The position numbers and the translations under genes are program-made. This document shows, piece by piece, positions 17,711 through 26,130 of a DNA stretch of 64,000 bases; within the stretch, counting starts at the first letter, position 1; every line of letters starts with the position of its first letter. Origin of the DNA: Azoarcus indigens (GTDB lineage: Bacteria > Pseudomonadota > Gammaproteobacteria > Burkholderiales > Rhodocyclaceae). Below the pieces are notes generated by a model that searched no databases, was not told where the DNA came from, and saw nothing but the letters and a program-made list of their open reading frames with translations. The stretch spans positions 1 through 64,000 of the forward strand of contig NZ_SNVV01000019.1 of assembly GCF_004361735.1 (NCBI RefSeq). Reading direction: 5' to 3'.

Positions 17711-19815
17711 CAACGGAAACGGTAGCTGACCTGGACGCCGCCGTAGAGGCTGCGGCCGGGGCCGGGCTCGTAGTATCGGGGGACAGGACTAGTTTCGTTA
17801 ACAATTACCGATCCGATGTACTTGCGATCGAACACGTTATCCAGCCGCAGCATCTCGCCGAAGGTCCAGTCGCCGGACTGCTGCTCGGCGGCCAGGCGCA
17901 GGTTCATCAGCGCATAGGCCGGCGCTGCTTCCCCATTGTTGAGGTCGTTCACCTGGACTTTGCTGCGGTAGACGCCTTCCACCGCGGTTGTCACGCCCGC
18001 CAGCGGTTTCCACGCCAGTTCGGCGTAGGCGGACACCGCCGGCACGCCTGGCAGGCGCTTGCCTTCGGGCACGCTGCCGAAGGCTTCGTCATACACCGCG
18101 CGCAGCAGGGTGAAGCTGGCGCGGGTGCTGAGCTGGTGGCCGAGGTCGGCTTCCGCCGCCAGTTCCAGGCCCTGGCGCAGGGTGCGGCCGGCGTTGGTGT
18201 AGAAAGTGCGGCCGCCGTTGGAGCCGGCGACGACGATCTCGTCCCGCGTCTCGATCTGGAACACCGCAGCGTTGAGGCGGGTGGATTCGCCGAGGTAGGC
18301 CTTGAGGCCGATTTCCGCCTGGCGGCTGCGCGAGGGTTTGAGCTTGAAGTTGAAGCCGCCGCCGTTAGCGGAATAGGCCGCTTCGGTCATGGTTGGCGTC
18401 TCGAAGCCGGCGCCGATGCTGGCATAGAGATTGAGCAGCGGGCTGACGCGCCACAGCACGCCAGCAGCCGGGGTGGTGCGGCGATAGGTGACGGAGCCGC
18501 TATCGTCGCCATTCGTGCCGACGATGTATTTGTCGTCCACCTCGAACTTCACCCGGCTGTGGCGCACGCCCAGCGACCAGTCGAAATCGCCCTGGCGCCA
18601 CACCGCCTGCACATAGGGATCGGTGCTGGTCATGATGTTGATCTCGTTGCGGCGCAGCTCTCCTTTCACTCCAAATACGCTGCCGATGAAGTTCCGATAA
18701 CCCTGGCGGTCGTCCTCGGCGCGGTCGTAGTCGATACCGGTGGTCAGCGTCAGGCGGCCGGGGCCGAGGTCGCGTTCCATGATCCAGCGCGCTCCGATGC
18801 CGTAGAAATTCCGATCGAAATCGATCACGCCCCCAGCTTGTCCTGCGGCTATCTGCGCGGTGTTTGGAATCGCCTGGTACTGCGTCACGCTGCGACGCCC
18901 GCCATAAGCCTGCACCTGCAGCGTGTCCTCGCCGAAGCGGCGCTCGTAGGTGGCGCCGCCCTGCAGGTGGGAGATGCTCTTGCGGGTGCGGTACTGCAGC
19001 GCCACCGGCTCAACCGCATTGGCATCGCGCTTCCAGGTGGCCCAGGTGAGGCCCAGCGGGTCGTCGGTGTCCGGCTGGTGCAGGCTGCTGGCGAGCAGGG
19101 TGAGGCGGCTGTCCTCGTCCGGCTTGATGGTGATCTTGGCGAAGGCCTGGTCGCGCTTGGCGCTGCTGTAGTCGCGGGCACCGTCGGTTTCGAAATGGGA
19201 GGTGTCGAGCACGAAGCCGACGCCGTTCTTCTCGCCCTCGGCGCCCAGGCCGTATTTCAGCGTGCCGTGCTCGCCGCCGACCACGCTGGCGCGCAGCCGC
19301 GGGTCGCCCTTGCCGTCGCGGGAGAAGAGCTGGATGACGCCGCCGGCATGGTTGCCATAGATGGTGGCGTAGGGGCCGCGCAACACCTCGATGCGCTCTG
19401 CGGTATCGAGGTTGAAGGTGGCCGCCTGACCCTGGCCGTCCGGGTTGGTGGCGGGGATGCCGTCGGCGATCAGCTTCACGCCCCGTACGCCGAAGGCGGC
19501 GCGGGAGCCGAAGCCGCGCACCGAGATCTGCAGGTCCTGCGCGTAGTTCTGGCGGTTCTGCACCACCACGCCGGGCACCGCGCCCAGCACTTCGGAAACG
19601 TTCACCCGCAACGCCGGCGTGCCGTCCTGGTTCAGCTGCACCGCGTCCACCGAGTAGGGCAGGTCGAAGCTGGAGGTTTCCACCCGGCTGCCGGTGATCA
19701 CCACCGGCGCCAGCACCGCTTCGCTGGTGGCGAAGGCGGGCGCGGCGAGGGCGTACAGCAGCAGGGCGGAGATGGGGCGCAGGGCGGGCTGGGTGCGGGG
19801 GGAGACGCGGCGCAT
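17710..19815 (-). CDS. TonB-dependent outer-membrane receptor
   Basis: This 701-residue receptor has a signal peptide (cleaved near AAPAFA), a TonB-box-like VVITGSRVETS, a plug domain (VNVSEVLGAVPGVVVQNRQ, RIEVLRGPYATIYGNHAGGVI) and a beta barrel ending in the aromatic-terminal strand VQVSYRFR. The substrate is not evident. Distant resemblance to vitamin B12/siderophore receptors comes only from the plug. It is the first gene of a two-gene unit with the DUF302 lipoprotein and diverges from the porin across 440 bases. Confidence 0.88.
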   Translation of the reverse strand: MRRVSPRTQPALRPISALLLYALAAPAFATSEAVLAPVVITGSRVETSSFDLPYSVDAVQLNQDGTPALRVNVSEVLGAVPGVVVQNRQNYAQDLQISVRGFGSRAAFGVRGVKLIADGIPATNPDGQGQAATFNLDTAERIEVLRGPYATIYGNHAGGVIQLFSRDGKGDPRLRASVVGGEHGTLKYGLGAEGEKNGVGFVLDTSHFETDGARDYSSAKRDQAFAKITIKPDEDSRLTLLASSLHQPDTDDPLGLTWATWKRDANAVEPVALQYRTRKSISHLQGGATYERRFGEDTLQVQAYGGRRSVTQYQAIPNTAQIAAGQAGGVIDFDRNFYGIGARWIMERDLGPGRLTLTTGIDYDRAEDDRQGYRNFIGSVFGVKGELRRNEINIMTSTDPYVQAVWRQGDFDWSLGVRHSRVKFEVDDKYIVGTNGDDSGSVTYRRTTPAAGVLWRVSPLLNLYASIGAGFETPTMTEAAYSANGGGFNFKLKPSRSRQAEIGLKAYLGESTRLNAAVFQIETRDEIVVAGSNGGRTFYTNAGRTLRQGLELAAEADLGHQLSTRASFTLLRAVYDEAFGSVPEGKRLPGVPAVSAYAELAWKPLAGVTTAVEGVYRSKVQVNDLNNGEAAPAYALMNLRLAAEQQSGDWTFGEMLRLDNVFDRKYIGSVIVNETSPVPRYYEPGPGRSLYGGVQVSYRFR

Positions 19816-19948
19816 GGCGGATTCCAGGTGTGGTGGCTGGGCGTGTGGGGTACGTGGCCCGCGCCCTGATGTATTGGGATGCTGCAGTTTTGCGGCTCCA
19901 ACTTTAGTGGTGCTGCCGCCTGCGCCGCATCCGTCGAATCGCCACGCT

Positions 19949-19971
19949 CATCTCATGATTTTCATGAGATG
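19949..19971. promoter_or_regulatory. Perfect palindrome, candidate operator
   Basis: CATCTCATGA and TCATGAGATG are perfect 10-bp inverted arms around TTT. It is AT-richer than its surroundings and lies 134 bases before the TonB receptor start. No T run follows on either strand that would make it an ordinary terminator. Confidence 0.55.
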
Positions 19972-20163
19972 ACATTGGCCTGTTCCGTTCCGGGTGTGCC
20001 GGCAAGGAACAGCTGTCTCCCTTCTGAGCAGCACCGCTGTCACTTTCGATTTATGCCAAAGGCGTTGCTGCGTCGCCGTATTCCTTTTGTCCGCGCGCAT
20101 TCCGTGGATATATGCCGTTGAGGTCGATGCGCCTGCACACGTGTTCGCGGCGCCGGCCGGGGC

Positions 20164-20180
20164 TGGCACGGCCTTGGCAC
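20164..20180 (+). promoter_or_regulatory. Candidate sigma-54 promoter for the porin
   Basis: CTGGCACGGCCTTGGCA has the -24 TGGCACG exactly and GG-N10-GC spacing. The -12 box is TGGC instead of TTGC. It is 76 bases before the porin start. Confidence 0.5.
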
Positions 20181-20255
20181 TGGAGCCCCGCCCGGTACGC
20201 CCTTCAGGTGTGCCCAGGGAATCATCCAGACAACAAAAGATACGGAGACAAATCC

Positions 20256-21416
20256 ATGAAGCAGCGTTCTCTCACGGCCGCCGTCGCGCTGGCCCTGGCC
20301 ACCCTGTCCACCGGCTCCCACGCGGTGAGCTTCTCCAATGGCGATGCCACGCTGGACATCAACGGCACGGTCAACGGCTTCTATTCCTTCCGCACCACCG
20401 AGGACGACCGTGGGAAGGTGAACAACTCCGGCATCACCAACGGCCTGCTGCCGGGCTGGATCAACTTCGTGTTCACCACCCAGGTGGAAGGGCTGGACAT
20501 CAAGGCCCACGTCGGCTTCGCGCCCGGCATCAACAACGATTCCTCCACCGTCGGCCTGCCGCTGGGCGGCGGCGGCGAGCCCTACAGCCAGATCGACACC
20601 CGCAACCTCTACTTCCAGTTCGGCAAGGCGGAGGCGGGCACGCTGAAGTTCGGCCGCGACATCGGCCTGTTCGGCCAGAAGATCATCCTCGCCGACATGA
20701 CGCTGCTGGGCCTGGGCGGCAACACTTATGCCTCCACGCCCTTCAACACCACCTTCGGCATGATCGGCCACGGCTACATGTACACCGGCTTCCAGCCGCA
20801 GATCACTTACACCTCGCCCAATTTCGACGGCTTCCAGGCCGGGGTGGGCATCTTCCAGCCCAGCGACTTCATCGGCAGCGGCGAAACCTCCACGCCCGGC
20901 GTCCAGGCCATCGCCAGCTACGACTGGAAGGGCAGCACCCCCGGCTCGGTGTGGGGCGGCCTGATCCACCAGAACACCGACAGCGGCTACAACAACGTGG
21001 ATACCTTCGCCGCCCGCGGCGCCGAGCTGGGCGCCAAGGTAGGCCTGGGCGATTTCGAGGCGGTGGCCTACGGCTTCACCGGCAAGGGCCTGGGGCTGTC
21101 CACCGTGGGCGCACTGTTCTACTCGCCCTACGGCGAGACCAAGAGCCGCGGCTGGTTCCTGCAGGGCACCTACAAGCTGGGCAAGACCAAGGTGGGTATC
21201 AACTTCGGCGAGAACCGCGACAGCGGCGGCAACCTCATCGGCACCAACCGCTTCCGCTCCACCACGCTGGGCATCTATCACTCGCTGAACAAGTACATCA
21301 CCTTGGTTGGCGAGTACAACATGGAGCGTGCCAAGGGGCCGGACGCGATCAACTCCGGCGGCAATGGCGACCTGAAGACGCGCACGATTTCCTTCGGCGG
21401 CATCATTTTCTTCTGA
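20256..21416 (+). CDS. Outer-membrane porin
   Basis: This is a 386-residue protein with a signal peptide (cleaved after SHA) and a beta-barrel architecture typical of the Gram-negative porin family. It has alternating aromatic strands such as NLYFQFGKAEAGTLKFGRDIG and TLGIYHSLNKYITLVGEYN, ending in the terminal-Phe strand ISFGGIIFF. ATG 20256 is chosen for the signal peptide. It stands directly before the alcohol-oxidation genes. With the sigma-54-like promoter this suggests a role in alcohol or substrate entry, which is inference. Confidence 0.82.
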   Translation: MKQRSLTAAVALALATLSTGSHAVSFSNGDATLDINGTVNGFYSFRTTEDDRGKVNNSGITNGLLPGWINFVFTTQVEGLDIKAHVGFAPGINNDSSTVGLPLGGGGEPYSQIDTRNLYFQFGKAEAGTLKFGRDIGLFGQKIILADMTLLGLGGNTYASTPFNTTFGMIGHGYMYTGFQPQITYTSPNFDGFQAGVGIFQPSDFIGSGETSTPGVQAIASYDWKGSTPGSVWGGLIHQNTDSGYNNVDTFAARGAELGAKVGLGDFEAVAYGFTGKGLGLSTVGALFYSPYGETKSRGWFLQGTYKLGKTKVGINFGENRDSGGNLIGTNRFRSTTLGIYHSLNKYITLVGEYNMERAKGPDAINSGGNGDLKTRTISFGGIIFF

Positions 21417-21427
21417 TCGCGGACGGC

Positions 21428-21449
21428 GGCCGGGGCGCCTGCCCCGGCC
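21428..21449 (+). terminator. Hairpin after the porin gene
   Basis: GGCCGGGGC (21428-21436) and GCCCCGGCC (21441-21449) form a perfect stem 12 bases after the porin stop. There is no T tract, so it may be a rho-linked or stabilising hairpin. Confidence 0.5.
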
Positions 21450-21474
21450 GCCGGGCCGGGCGTTGTGCCGGAAT

Positions 21475-21760
21475 GGGCTGAACAGGCTCAGTCCGAACGG
21501 CAGGCGGGTATTCGACTGTCGTGGCAGCGCACCTGCGGATGCCCGCCGAAGGCGCCGCGTGCTAAGCCTTTCGACTTCGCTCAGGGCGAACGGTATTTGC
21601 TCCCTGAGGGCTCGCAAGGGCTTGCGGTGCTGTGCCCGGCAGGCTTCTTCCGGGCTTCTCCTGTTCCCCCGGCAATCAACCAAGAGATGCCGTCCTCCCT
21701 GAGCCTGTCGAAGGGCAGCGCAGGGCGCGGACTTCGGGCACGTTCAGCCCGAACGGCCGT
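21475..21760. repeat. Mosaic of dispersed palindromic (REP-like) repeats
   Basis: The gap between the porin and the response regulator holds related pieces: GGGCTGAACAGGCTCAG with TCCGAACGG (21475-21504), TTCGACTTCGCTCAGGGCG (about 21570-21588), an inverted CCCTGAGCCTGTCGAAGGGC (21697-21716), and GGGCACGTTCAGCCCGAACG (about 21735-21754). These are variants of a common intergenic repeat type in proteobacteria. No gene is supported here. Confidence 0.6.
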
Positions 21761-21810
21761 CATGCATCCAGTTGCCGGGTAAGTCGTGCGCCTGTCCCGC
21801 CGCCCGGAGT

Positions 21811-21858
21811 CAGGTCTCGAAGCAGGCCTCGAATCAGGCCTCGAATCAGGCCTCGATC
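21811..21858. repeat. Four tandem 12-bp repeats at the 3' end of the response-regulator gene
   Basis: The units are CAGGTCTCGAAG, CAGGCCTCGAAT (twice) and CAGGCCTCGATC. The last unit contains the stop codon and final codons of the response regulator. The duplication therefore copied the gene's last 12 bases downstream. Confidence 0.8.
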
Positions 21859-22505
21859 AGCCCCGCCCGCACCGCGATCAGCGCCAGCTCGGCGGCGTTG
21901 GTGGCCTGCAGCTTCTGCTTGATGTGGTAGAGGTGGCTGCCCACCGTGCTCGGCCCCAGCTTCAGCGTGGCGGCGATCTCGTTCACCGAGCGGCCGCGCG
22001 CCAGTTGCAGGAAGACGTCGAACTCCCGCGCAGTGAGGGCGGACACCGGGTCGGACTGCCCCGCCGGCTGCAACTGGGCGAGGGCGAGCTGGGCGGCAAG
22101 GCCGGGGTCCAGGTAGGCGCGGCCGCGGCTGGTGTCGCCCACCGCGCGCAGCAATTCTTCAGGGTCGGCGCGCTTGGAGAGGTAGCCGGTGGCGCCGGCG
22201 GCCAGCGCCCGGCGCGGAATCTGCAGGTCGTCATGGGCGGAGAGCATCAGCACCCGTGCCTGCGGATGGCGGGCGCGCAGCCGCTCCAGCGCCGCCAGCC
22301 CGCCCATGCCCGGCATGGAAACGTCCATCAGCAACAGGCCGGGGTGGTGCATCTCGTAGGCGGAGAGCGCCTCCTCGCCGCAGCCGGCCTCGGCCACCAC
22401 CTGGGCGCCGGCGCCCTCGATCAGCAGGCGGAAACCCATGCGGACGACGGCGTGGTCGTCGGCCAGCACGATGCGCAGGCTGGCGGGCAGGGCGGTCATG
22501 TCCAT
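21846..22505 (-). CDS. NarL/FixJ-family response regulator
   Basis: This 219-residue two-component regulator has a receiver domain with the acidic pocket VLADDH, phosphoacceptor Asp in LLLMDVSMPGMGG, and the Lys in YLSKRADPEEL. The C-terminal LuxR-type HTH (TAREFDVFLQLARGRSVNEIA and STVGSHLYHIKQKL) starts at about residue 150. The start at 22505 (MDMTALPAS) is chosen; ATG 22499 is also possible. It lies 121 bases after the kinase gene. The pair sits in the PQQ alcohol-dehydrogenase locus, as ExaD/ExaE do for exaA in Pseudomonas, so a role in alcohol sensing is likely. Confidence 0.88.
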   Translation of the reverse strand: MDMTALPASLRIVLADDHAVVRMGFRLLIEGAGAQVVAEAGCGEEALSAYEMHHPGLLLMDVSMPGMGGLAALERLRARHPQARVLMLSAHDDLQIPRRALAAGATGYLSKRADPEELLRAVGDTSRGRAYLDPGLAAQLALAQLQPAGQSDPVSALTAREFDVFLQLARGRSVNEIAATLKLGPSTVGSHLYHIKQKLQATNAAELALIAVRAGLIEA

Positions 22506-22626
22506 GTCGGCGTCCTCGGCTGGGGTCGTGCGTTCGTCTGCGTTCGCGGGCTCGTTCTTGTGCTCGTGGGGGCGGCCGGCTGTGGGCGGCGGCTTGGCCG
22601 TTGTTGCGGGTGAGGTGGGCGCGGCT

Positions 22627-24021
22627 TCACGACGCTGCCTCGCTGGTATTGGCGGGCGCCCACGGCAGGCGGGCATGCACCCGCAGGCCGCCTTCGGGCG
22701 GGGTGTCCAGCAGCAGGCGGCCGCCCAGGGCGGCCACCCGCTCATGCATGCCGGTGAGGCCGAAGTGGCCAGGGGGCGAGGTTTCGGTGTGCTCGCTGCC
22801 GCGGCCGTCGTCGGCCACCACCAGGCGCAGGCCGTCCTCGTCGCCGGCCAGGATCACGTCCACCCGGCTGGCGCCGGAGTGGCGGGCGACGTTGGTGAGG
22901 CTCTCCTGCAGCAGGCGCAGCACCGCCAGCCCCAGGGCCTCGTCCACCGCGCCGGCGGGCGGCGTGCCGTGGCATTCCACCTGGATGCCGGGGTGCAGCG
23001 TGGCCCAGTGGGCGCACCAGTCGCGCACCGCTTCGTCCAGCCGGCAGCCGTCACCGACCTGGGGCGGGCGCAGGCGCTGGACGATGGCGCGCACGCCTTC
23101 CTGCATGCGCTCCGTCATCGCCAGGATGGCCTGCGCGCTGCCGTGCACGCCGGGGTTGCCGTCGCTGCGCTGGCGGATGGCGCCGGCGATGGCGCGCACC
23201 GCGGTGATGCCCTGGGCGAGTTCGTCGTGCAGTTCGCGCGAGATGGCGCGGCGCTCTTCTTCCAGCCGCGCCTGCAGCAGCAGGGCGACCGCTTGGTCGT
23301 CTTCCAGCCGGCGGTTGTCGGCATGGCTGCGCTGCAGGCTCTCCACCAGGCGGTTGTAGCTGGCCACCACCCGGTCCAGCTCGGCCACGCCGCTGGCGGG
23401 CAGGGCATGGAAGTGGCCGTCGGCGGCGCCGGCCAGGGCGCGGTTGAGGCGGGCGAGCGGGGTGAGGGCGCGGCGCAGGGCGGCGCGGCTGGCGCTCCAG
23501 GCGAGCAGGCTCAGTGCCAGAACCCAGCCGGAGGCGGCGACGAGGTCGTCCCAGGCGTCCAGCACCGCGCGCGAGGCGTCCGGTTGCAGCAGCAGCGTCA
23601 GCTCGCCGGAGAGGAAGAGCCGGGTGGGTGTGGGCGGCGCCATCAGCGCGGTGAACCAGGCCGGGGCGTGGCGGCCGGCCTTGTACACCGGCGGCGGCGA
23701 GACGTAGCGCGGCGCGCCGTCGGCCGCTTCCAGGGTGATGGCGTTGGCGCGCAGCCGGCCCAGGGTGCGCAGGTGGGCTTCCAGGCGGGCGCCGTCGTCG
23801 CCGTCGTCGGCGGCTTCGGCCACCAGCACCGCCAGCATCTGCTCGGCGACGCGGGTGGTACCGTGGATTTCCTCGGCGATGCCGTGGCGGCTCTCGGTGA
23901 TCCACCAGCCGGCGCTGGCGCACAGGCCGAGGCCGAGCAGCACCGCGAGCAGGCGGTGCAGGCGGCCGGCGAGGCGGGGCGTGCGCGGCATGCGCGCGGG
24001 GCGGAGATCAGCGGGCGCCAT
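22627..24021 (-). CDS. NarX/UhpB-type sensor histidine kinase
   Basis: This is a 464-residue membrane kinase. The first transmembrane segment (LLAVLLGLGLCASAGWW) is near residue 30 and the second (SGWVLALSLLAW) near residue 190, enclosing a periplasmic sensor of about 150 residues. A HAMP-like linker leads to the HisKA_3 dimerisation helix with ISRELHDELAQG and an HATPase domain (LQESLTNVARHSGAS, VADDGRGS). The ATG at 24021 has a better ribosome site than ATG 23991 and overlaps the metallohydrolase stop. It pairs with the response regulator downstream. Confidence 0.87.
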   Translation of the reverse strand: MAPADLRPARMPRTPRLAGRLHRLLAVLLGLGLCASAGWWITESRHGIAEEIHGTTRVAEQMLAVLVAEAADDGDDGARLEAHLRTLGRLRANAITLEAADGAPRYVSPPPVYKAGRHAPAWFTALMAPPTPTRLFLSGELTLLLQPDASRAVLDAWDDLVAASGWVLALSLLAWSASRAALRRALTPLARLNRALAGAADGHFHALPASGVAELDRVVASYNRLVESLQRSHADNRRLEDDQAVALLLQARLEEERRAISRELHDELAQGITAVRAIAGAIRQRSDGNPGVHGSAQAILAMTERMQEGVRAIVQRLRPPQVGDGCRLDEAVRDWCAHWATLHPGIQVECHGTPPAGAVDEALGLAVLRLLQESLTNVARHSGASRVDVILAGDEDGLRLVVADDGRGSEHTETSPPGHFGLTGMHERVAALGGRLLLDTPPEGGLRVHARLPWAPANTSEAAS

Positions 24022-25021
24022 GTTGTTGTAGTGCCTTGTGTTCTGTCTGGGGATAGAGGCGCAGCACCGAGCGCCGGTATTCGGTGGCTGCTTCGGCGAT
24101 GGTGGCGAATTCGGCGGCCAAGGGCAAGGCCAGCACCTCGTTGGTCTCCAGGCCCTGGGCGGCGGATGTGTCCAGGCGCTGTTGCAGCCAGCGCAGCCAG
24201 GCTTGGGTCTGGCGTAGCGGCGTCTGCAGTCCAGTGCCGCTGGCGACTTCGCCGTGGCCAGGCACCACTTGGCGCACGCCGTCCAGCGTGGCGATGCGTT
24301 CCAGCGCGGCGAGCCAGTGGTCGAGATCGGCATGCGGCGTGGTGGGGGCGCGGTCATGGAACACCAGGTCGCCGGCGAAGAGGGTGCCGCTGGCGCGGTC
24401 CAGCACCAGCAGGTCGGCGCCGGTGTGGCCGTCCAGGGCGATCAGCTCCAGCTCGCGGCCGCCGGCATGGAGCCGGCCGGGGGCGAGGCTGCGGCCAGGC
24501 GGACGTGCCTCGGTGCCGCGCATCCAGTCGCCGGCCAGGCGGTAGAGGTTGGCGGAGAGGTCTTCGCCTTCGCGGGCGATGGCGTCGCGGGTGGCGGGCA
24601 GCGCGGCCAGCGTGCCGGCGGGGAAGGCCTGGTTGCCGAGGAAGTGGTCCGGGTGGGCGTGGGTGTTCAGCGTGAGCACCACCGGCAGCGGGGTGACGGC
24701 GGCGATGGCGGCGCGCAGTTGCTCGCCATAGCGGCGCGAGGGGCCGCTGTCGATGACGACCACGCCGCTGCTGCCGACGAGGAAGCCGGTATTGACGATG
24801 TTGCCGCCGTTTCGGGTGTCGAAGTCTTCCGTACGGCCGATGAGCACGTAGACGCCGTCGGTGATGCGGCGCGGCTGCAGGCGGTAGTCGAAGGCGTGGG
24901 CGGCGCCGGGCACGACGGTGTCCGCCTCCGCCGGCAGGGAGGGCGCGAGCAGCGCGGCGAGCAGCAGCGCGGCGAGTCGTGGCCGGCAGAGAACCGGCCG
25001 AGGGAGGCTGGGCGCCCTCAT
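24008..25021 (-). CDS. Quinoprotein relay system zinc metallohydrolase (MBL fold)
   Basis: This 337-residue secreted metallo-beta-lactamase-fold protein has a signal peptide (PSLPAEA) followed by the metal motif NTHAHPDHFLGN, a later ALDGHTGADLL and VVPGHGEV. It resembles the SoxH-related hydrolases that travel with PQQ dehydrogenases. Its start overlaps the stop of the SoxYZ-like carrier gene, so the two are coupled. The proposed role is in the sulfur-carrier relay that supports the periplasmic quinoprotein; the chemistry is not established. Confidence 0.8.
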   Translation of the reverse strand: MRAPSLPRPVLCRPRLAALLLAALLAPSLPAEADTVVPGAAHAFDYRLQPRRITDGVYVLIGRTEDFDTRNGGNIVNTGFLVGSSGVVVIDSGPSRRYGEQLRAAIAAVTPLPVVLTLNTHAHPDHFLGNQAFPAGTLAALPATRDAIAREGEDLSANLYRLAGDWMRGTEARPPGRSLAPGRLHAGGRELELIALDGHTGADLLVLDRASGTLFAGDLVFHDRAPTTPHADLDHWLAALERIATLDGVRQVVPGHGEVASGTGLQTPLRQTQAWLRWLQQRLDTSAAQGLETNEVLALPLAAEFATIAEAATEYRRSVLRLYPQTEHKALQQHGAR

Positions 25022-26127
25022 GGCCGCAGCTCGGCGGTGAGCCGGTTGCCGTTGTTGTCACGCCCGCTGACGCCGGAGGCGACCACGCCGGCGGGCAGGT
25101 CCAGCGTGAATACCGGGTTTTCCGCCACCGGCTCGTAAGGCCGCAGCACCGCCAGCGCAGCGCCGGTGGGGGCCTCCTTGCCGAGCAGGCTGATCTCTTC
25201 CAGGTGGAAGGCGGGGATGCCGTCGGCCAGGCCGGTGTCCATCGGATGGACGATGCGCAGCTTGAGCCGCTGGCCGCCATCCACCCGCGGCCAGGCGCGC
25301 ACCTCGGTGTGGTTGAGCTGGCGCTGCCATTCCGGCGAGGCGGAGCCGGTGGAGGGCAGGGTGCAGCCGCCGCCGGTGGTCGCCACCCAGGTGCCGCCCA
25401 CGTGCCAGCGGCCGTCGGCGGTGCGCACCGCCGCCCGCACCGGGCTGGACTGCTGCAGCTTGAGGCGGAAACCCAGCACCGGCTCGGCGCTGCCGGGCGA
25501 GTAGGAGAGGGCGCGGACGATGGGGTTGAAGTCGGCGAGGATGAGGATCTCCTCGACGCGCTGGCCGCGCAGCCGGCTGGCGTCGACCCGCACCGGCACG
25601 TTGAGCGCGTCTTCCGCCATCGCTGGGGCTTGCACCTGGACCCGGCTGTCGAACTCGGCCGGGGCGTCGCCCAGCCAGGCACGGCGCAGTTCATCCCAGC
25701 GGGGGGAGTTGAGGGGATCGGCGGTGTTCGGGTTCTCGGGGCTGGTGGCGGTGCTTGTCGCCGGGGTGGTGGGCCCGCTGCTTGGTTGTGTGGCGTGGGC
25801 GGTCAGCGGGGTGATGGAAAGCATGGTGGCTAGCGCGGCGACCCTCAGTCGGGCGGCAAGTACGCTGGTCCGCGCGGTGGTGGCGGCCTGCCGGCTGGCG
25901 AGGTGCCGCAGACAAGCCGAACGCGGCGCAAGGGCGGTTGGGCTTCCCTCTCCCCTCGTGGGAGAGGGGTTGGGGGAGAGGGGCCCGCGGGTGCTCGACG
26001 CAGCCGCCCCCGTCGGGGCGCCCCCTCTCCCCGGCTCTCCCCCGCAAGGGAGGAGGGGGAAATCGCGCGCGCCTATCAGATTCACTCTATCGAGCCCGGC
26101 CCTAGACCGCGCTGGCGTGTGTTTCAT
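25018..26127 (-). CDS. Quinoprotein-associated SoxYZ-like carrier with a repeat-extended N-terminus
   Basis: From about residue 105 onward the protein matches the SoxYZ-like carriers found with PQQ dehydrogenases: a SoxY-like part with ILADFNPIVRALSYSPGSAEP and TTGGGCTLPS (carrier Cys), then a SoxZ-like part ending GRDNNGNRLTAELRP. ATG 26127 has an excellent ribosome site (AGGAGGA), but about 75 residues then precede the hydrophobic signal segment RVAALATMLSITPLTAHA. Those residues include the translation of a palindromic intergenic repeat (LSPNPSPTRGEG). No GTG or TTG start exists between 26127 and ATG 25824. The latter is the only shorter choice and lacks a charged n-region. Export efficiency is therefore uncertain. 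Confidence 0.75.
   Translation of the reverse strand: MKHTPARSRAGLDRVNLIGARDFPLLPCGGEPGRGGAPTGAAASSTRGPLSPNPSPTRGEGSPTALAPRSACLRHLASRQAATTARTSVLAARLRVAALATMLSITPLTAHATQPSSGPTTPATSTATSPENPNTADPLNSPRWDELRRAWLGDAPAEFDSRVQVQAPAMAEDALNVPVRVDASRLRGQRVEEILILADFNPIVRALSYSPGSAEPVLGFRLKLQQSSPVRAAVRTADGRWHVGGTWVATTGGGCTLPSTGSASPEWQRQLNHTEVRAWPRVDGGQRLKLRIVHPMDTGLADGIPAFHLEEISLLGKEAPTGAALAVLRPYEPVAENPVFTLDLPAGVVASGVSGRDNNGNRLTAELRP
25941..26060. repeat. CCCTCTCCC-type palindromic repeat inside the SoxYZ-like ORF
   Basis: CCCTCTCCC (25946-25954) and GGGAGAGGG (25960-25968) form a perfect stem. It is followed by further CCCCTCTCC / GGAGGAGGGGG arms to about 26060. This is a widespread intergenic repeat type; here it lies within the open reading frame. 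Confidence 0.75.
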
Positions 26128-26130
26128 GTC

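Larger units (their letters stand above)
19816..20255. promoter_or_regulatory. Divergent control region between TonB receptor and porin
   Basis: This 440-base region has no supported gene. It contains a perfect 23-bp palindrome (19949-19971) and a sigma-54-like element reading toward the porin (20164-20180). The left part shows no recognisable promoter. Confidence 0.55.

Noticed and set aside
17551-19869. 772-codon plus-strand ORF over the TonB receptor
   Set aside because: It is antisense to a full TonB receptor and has no recognisable motif or ribosome site.
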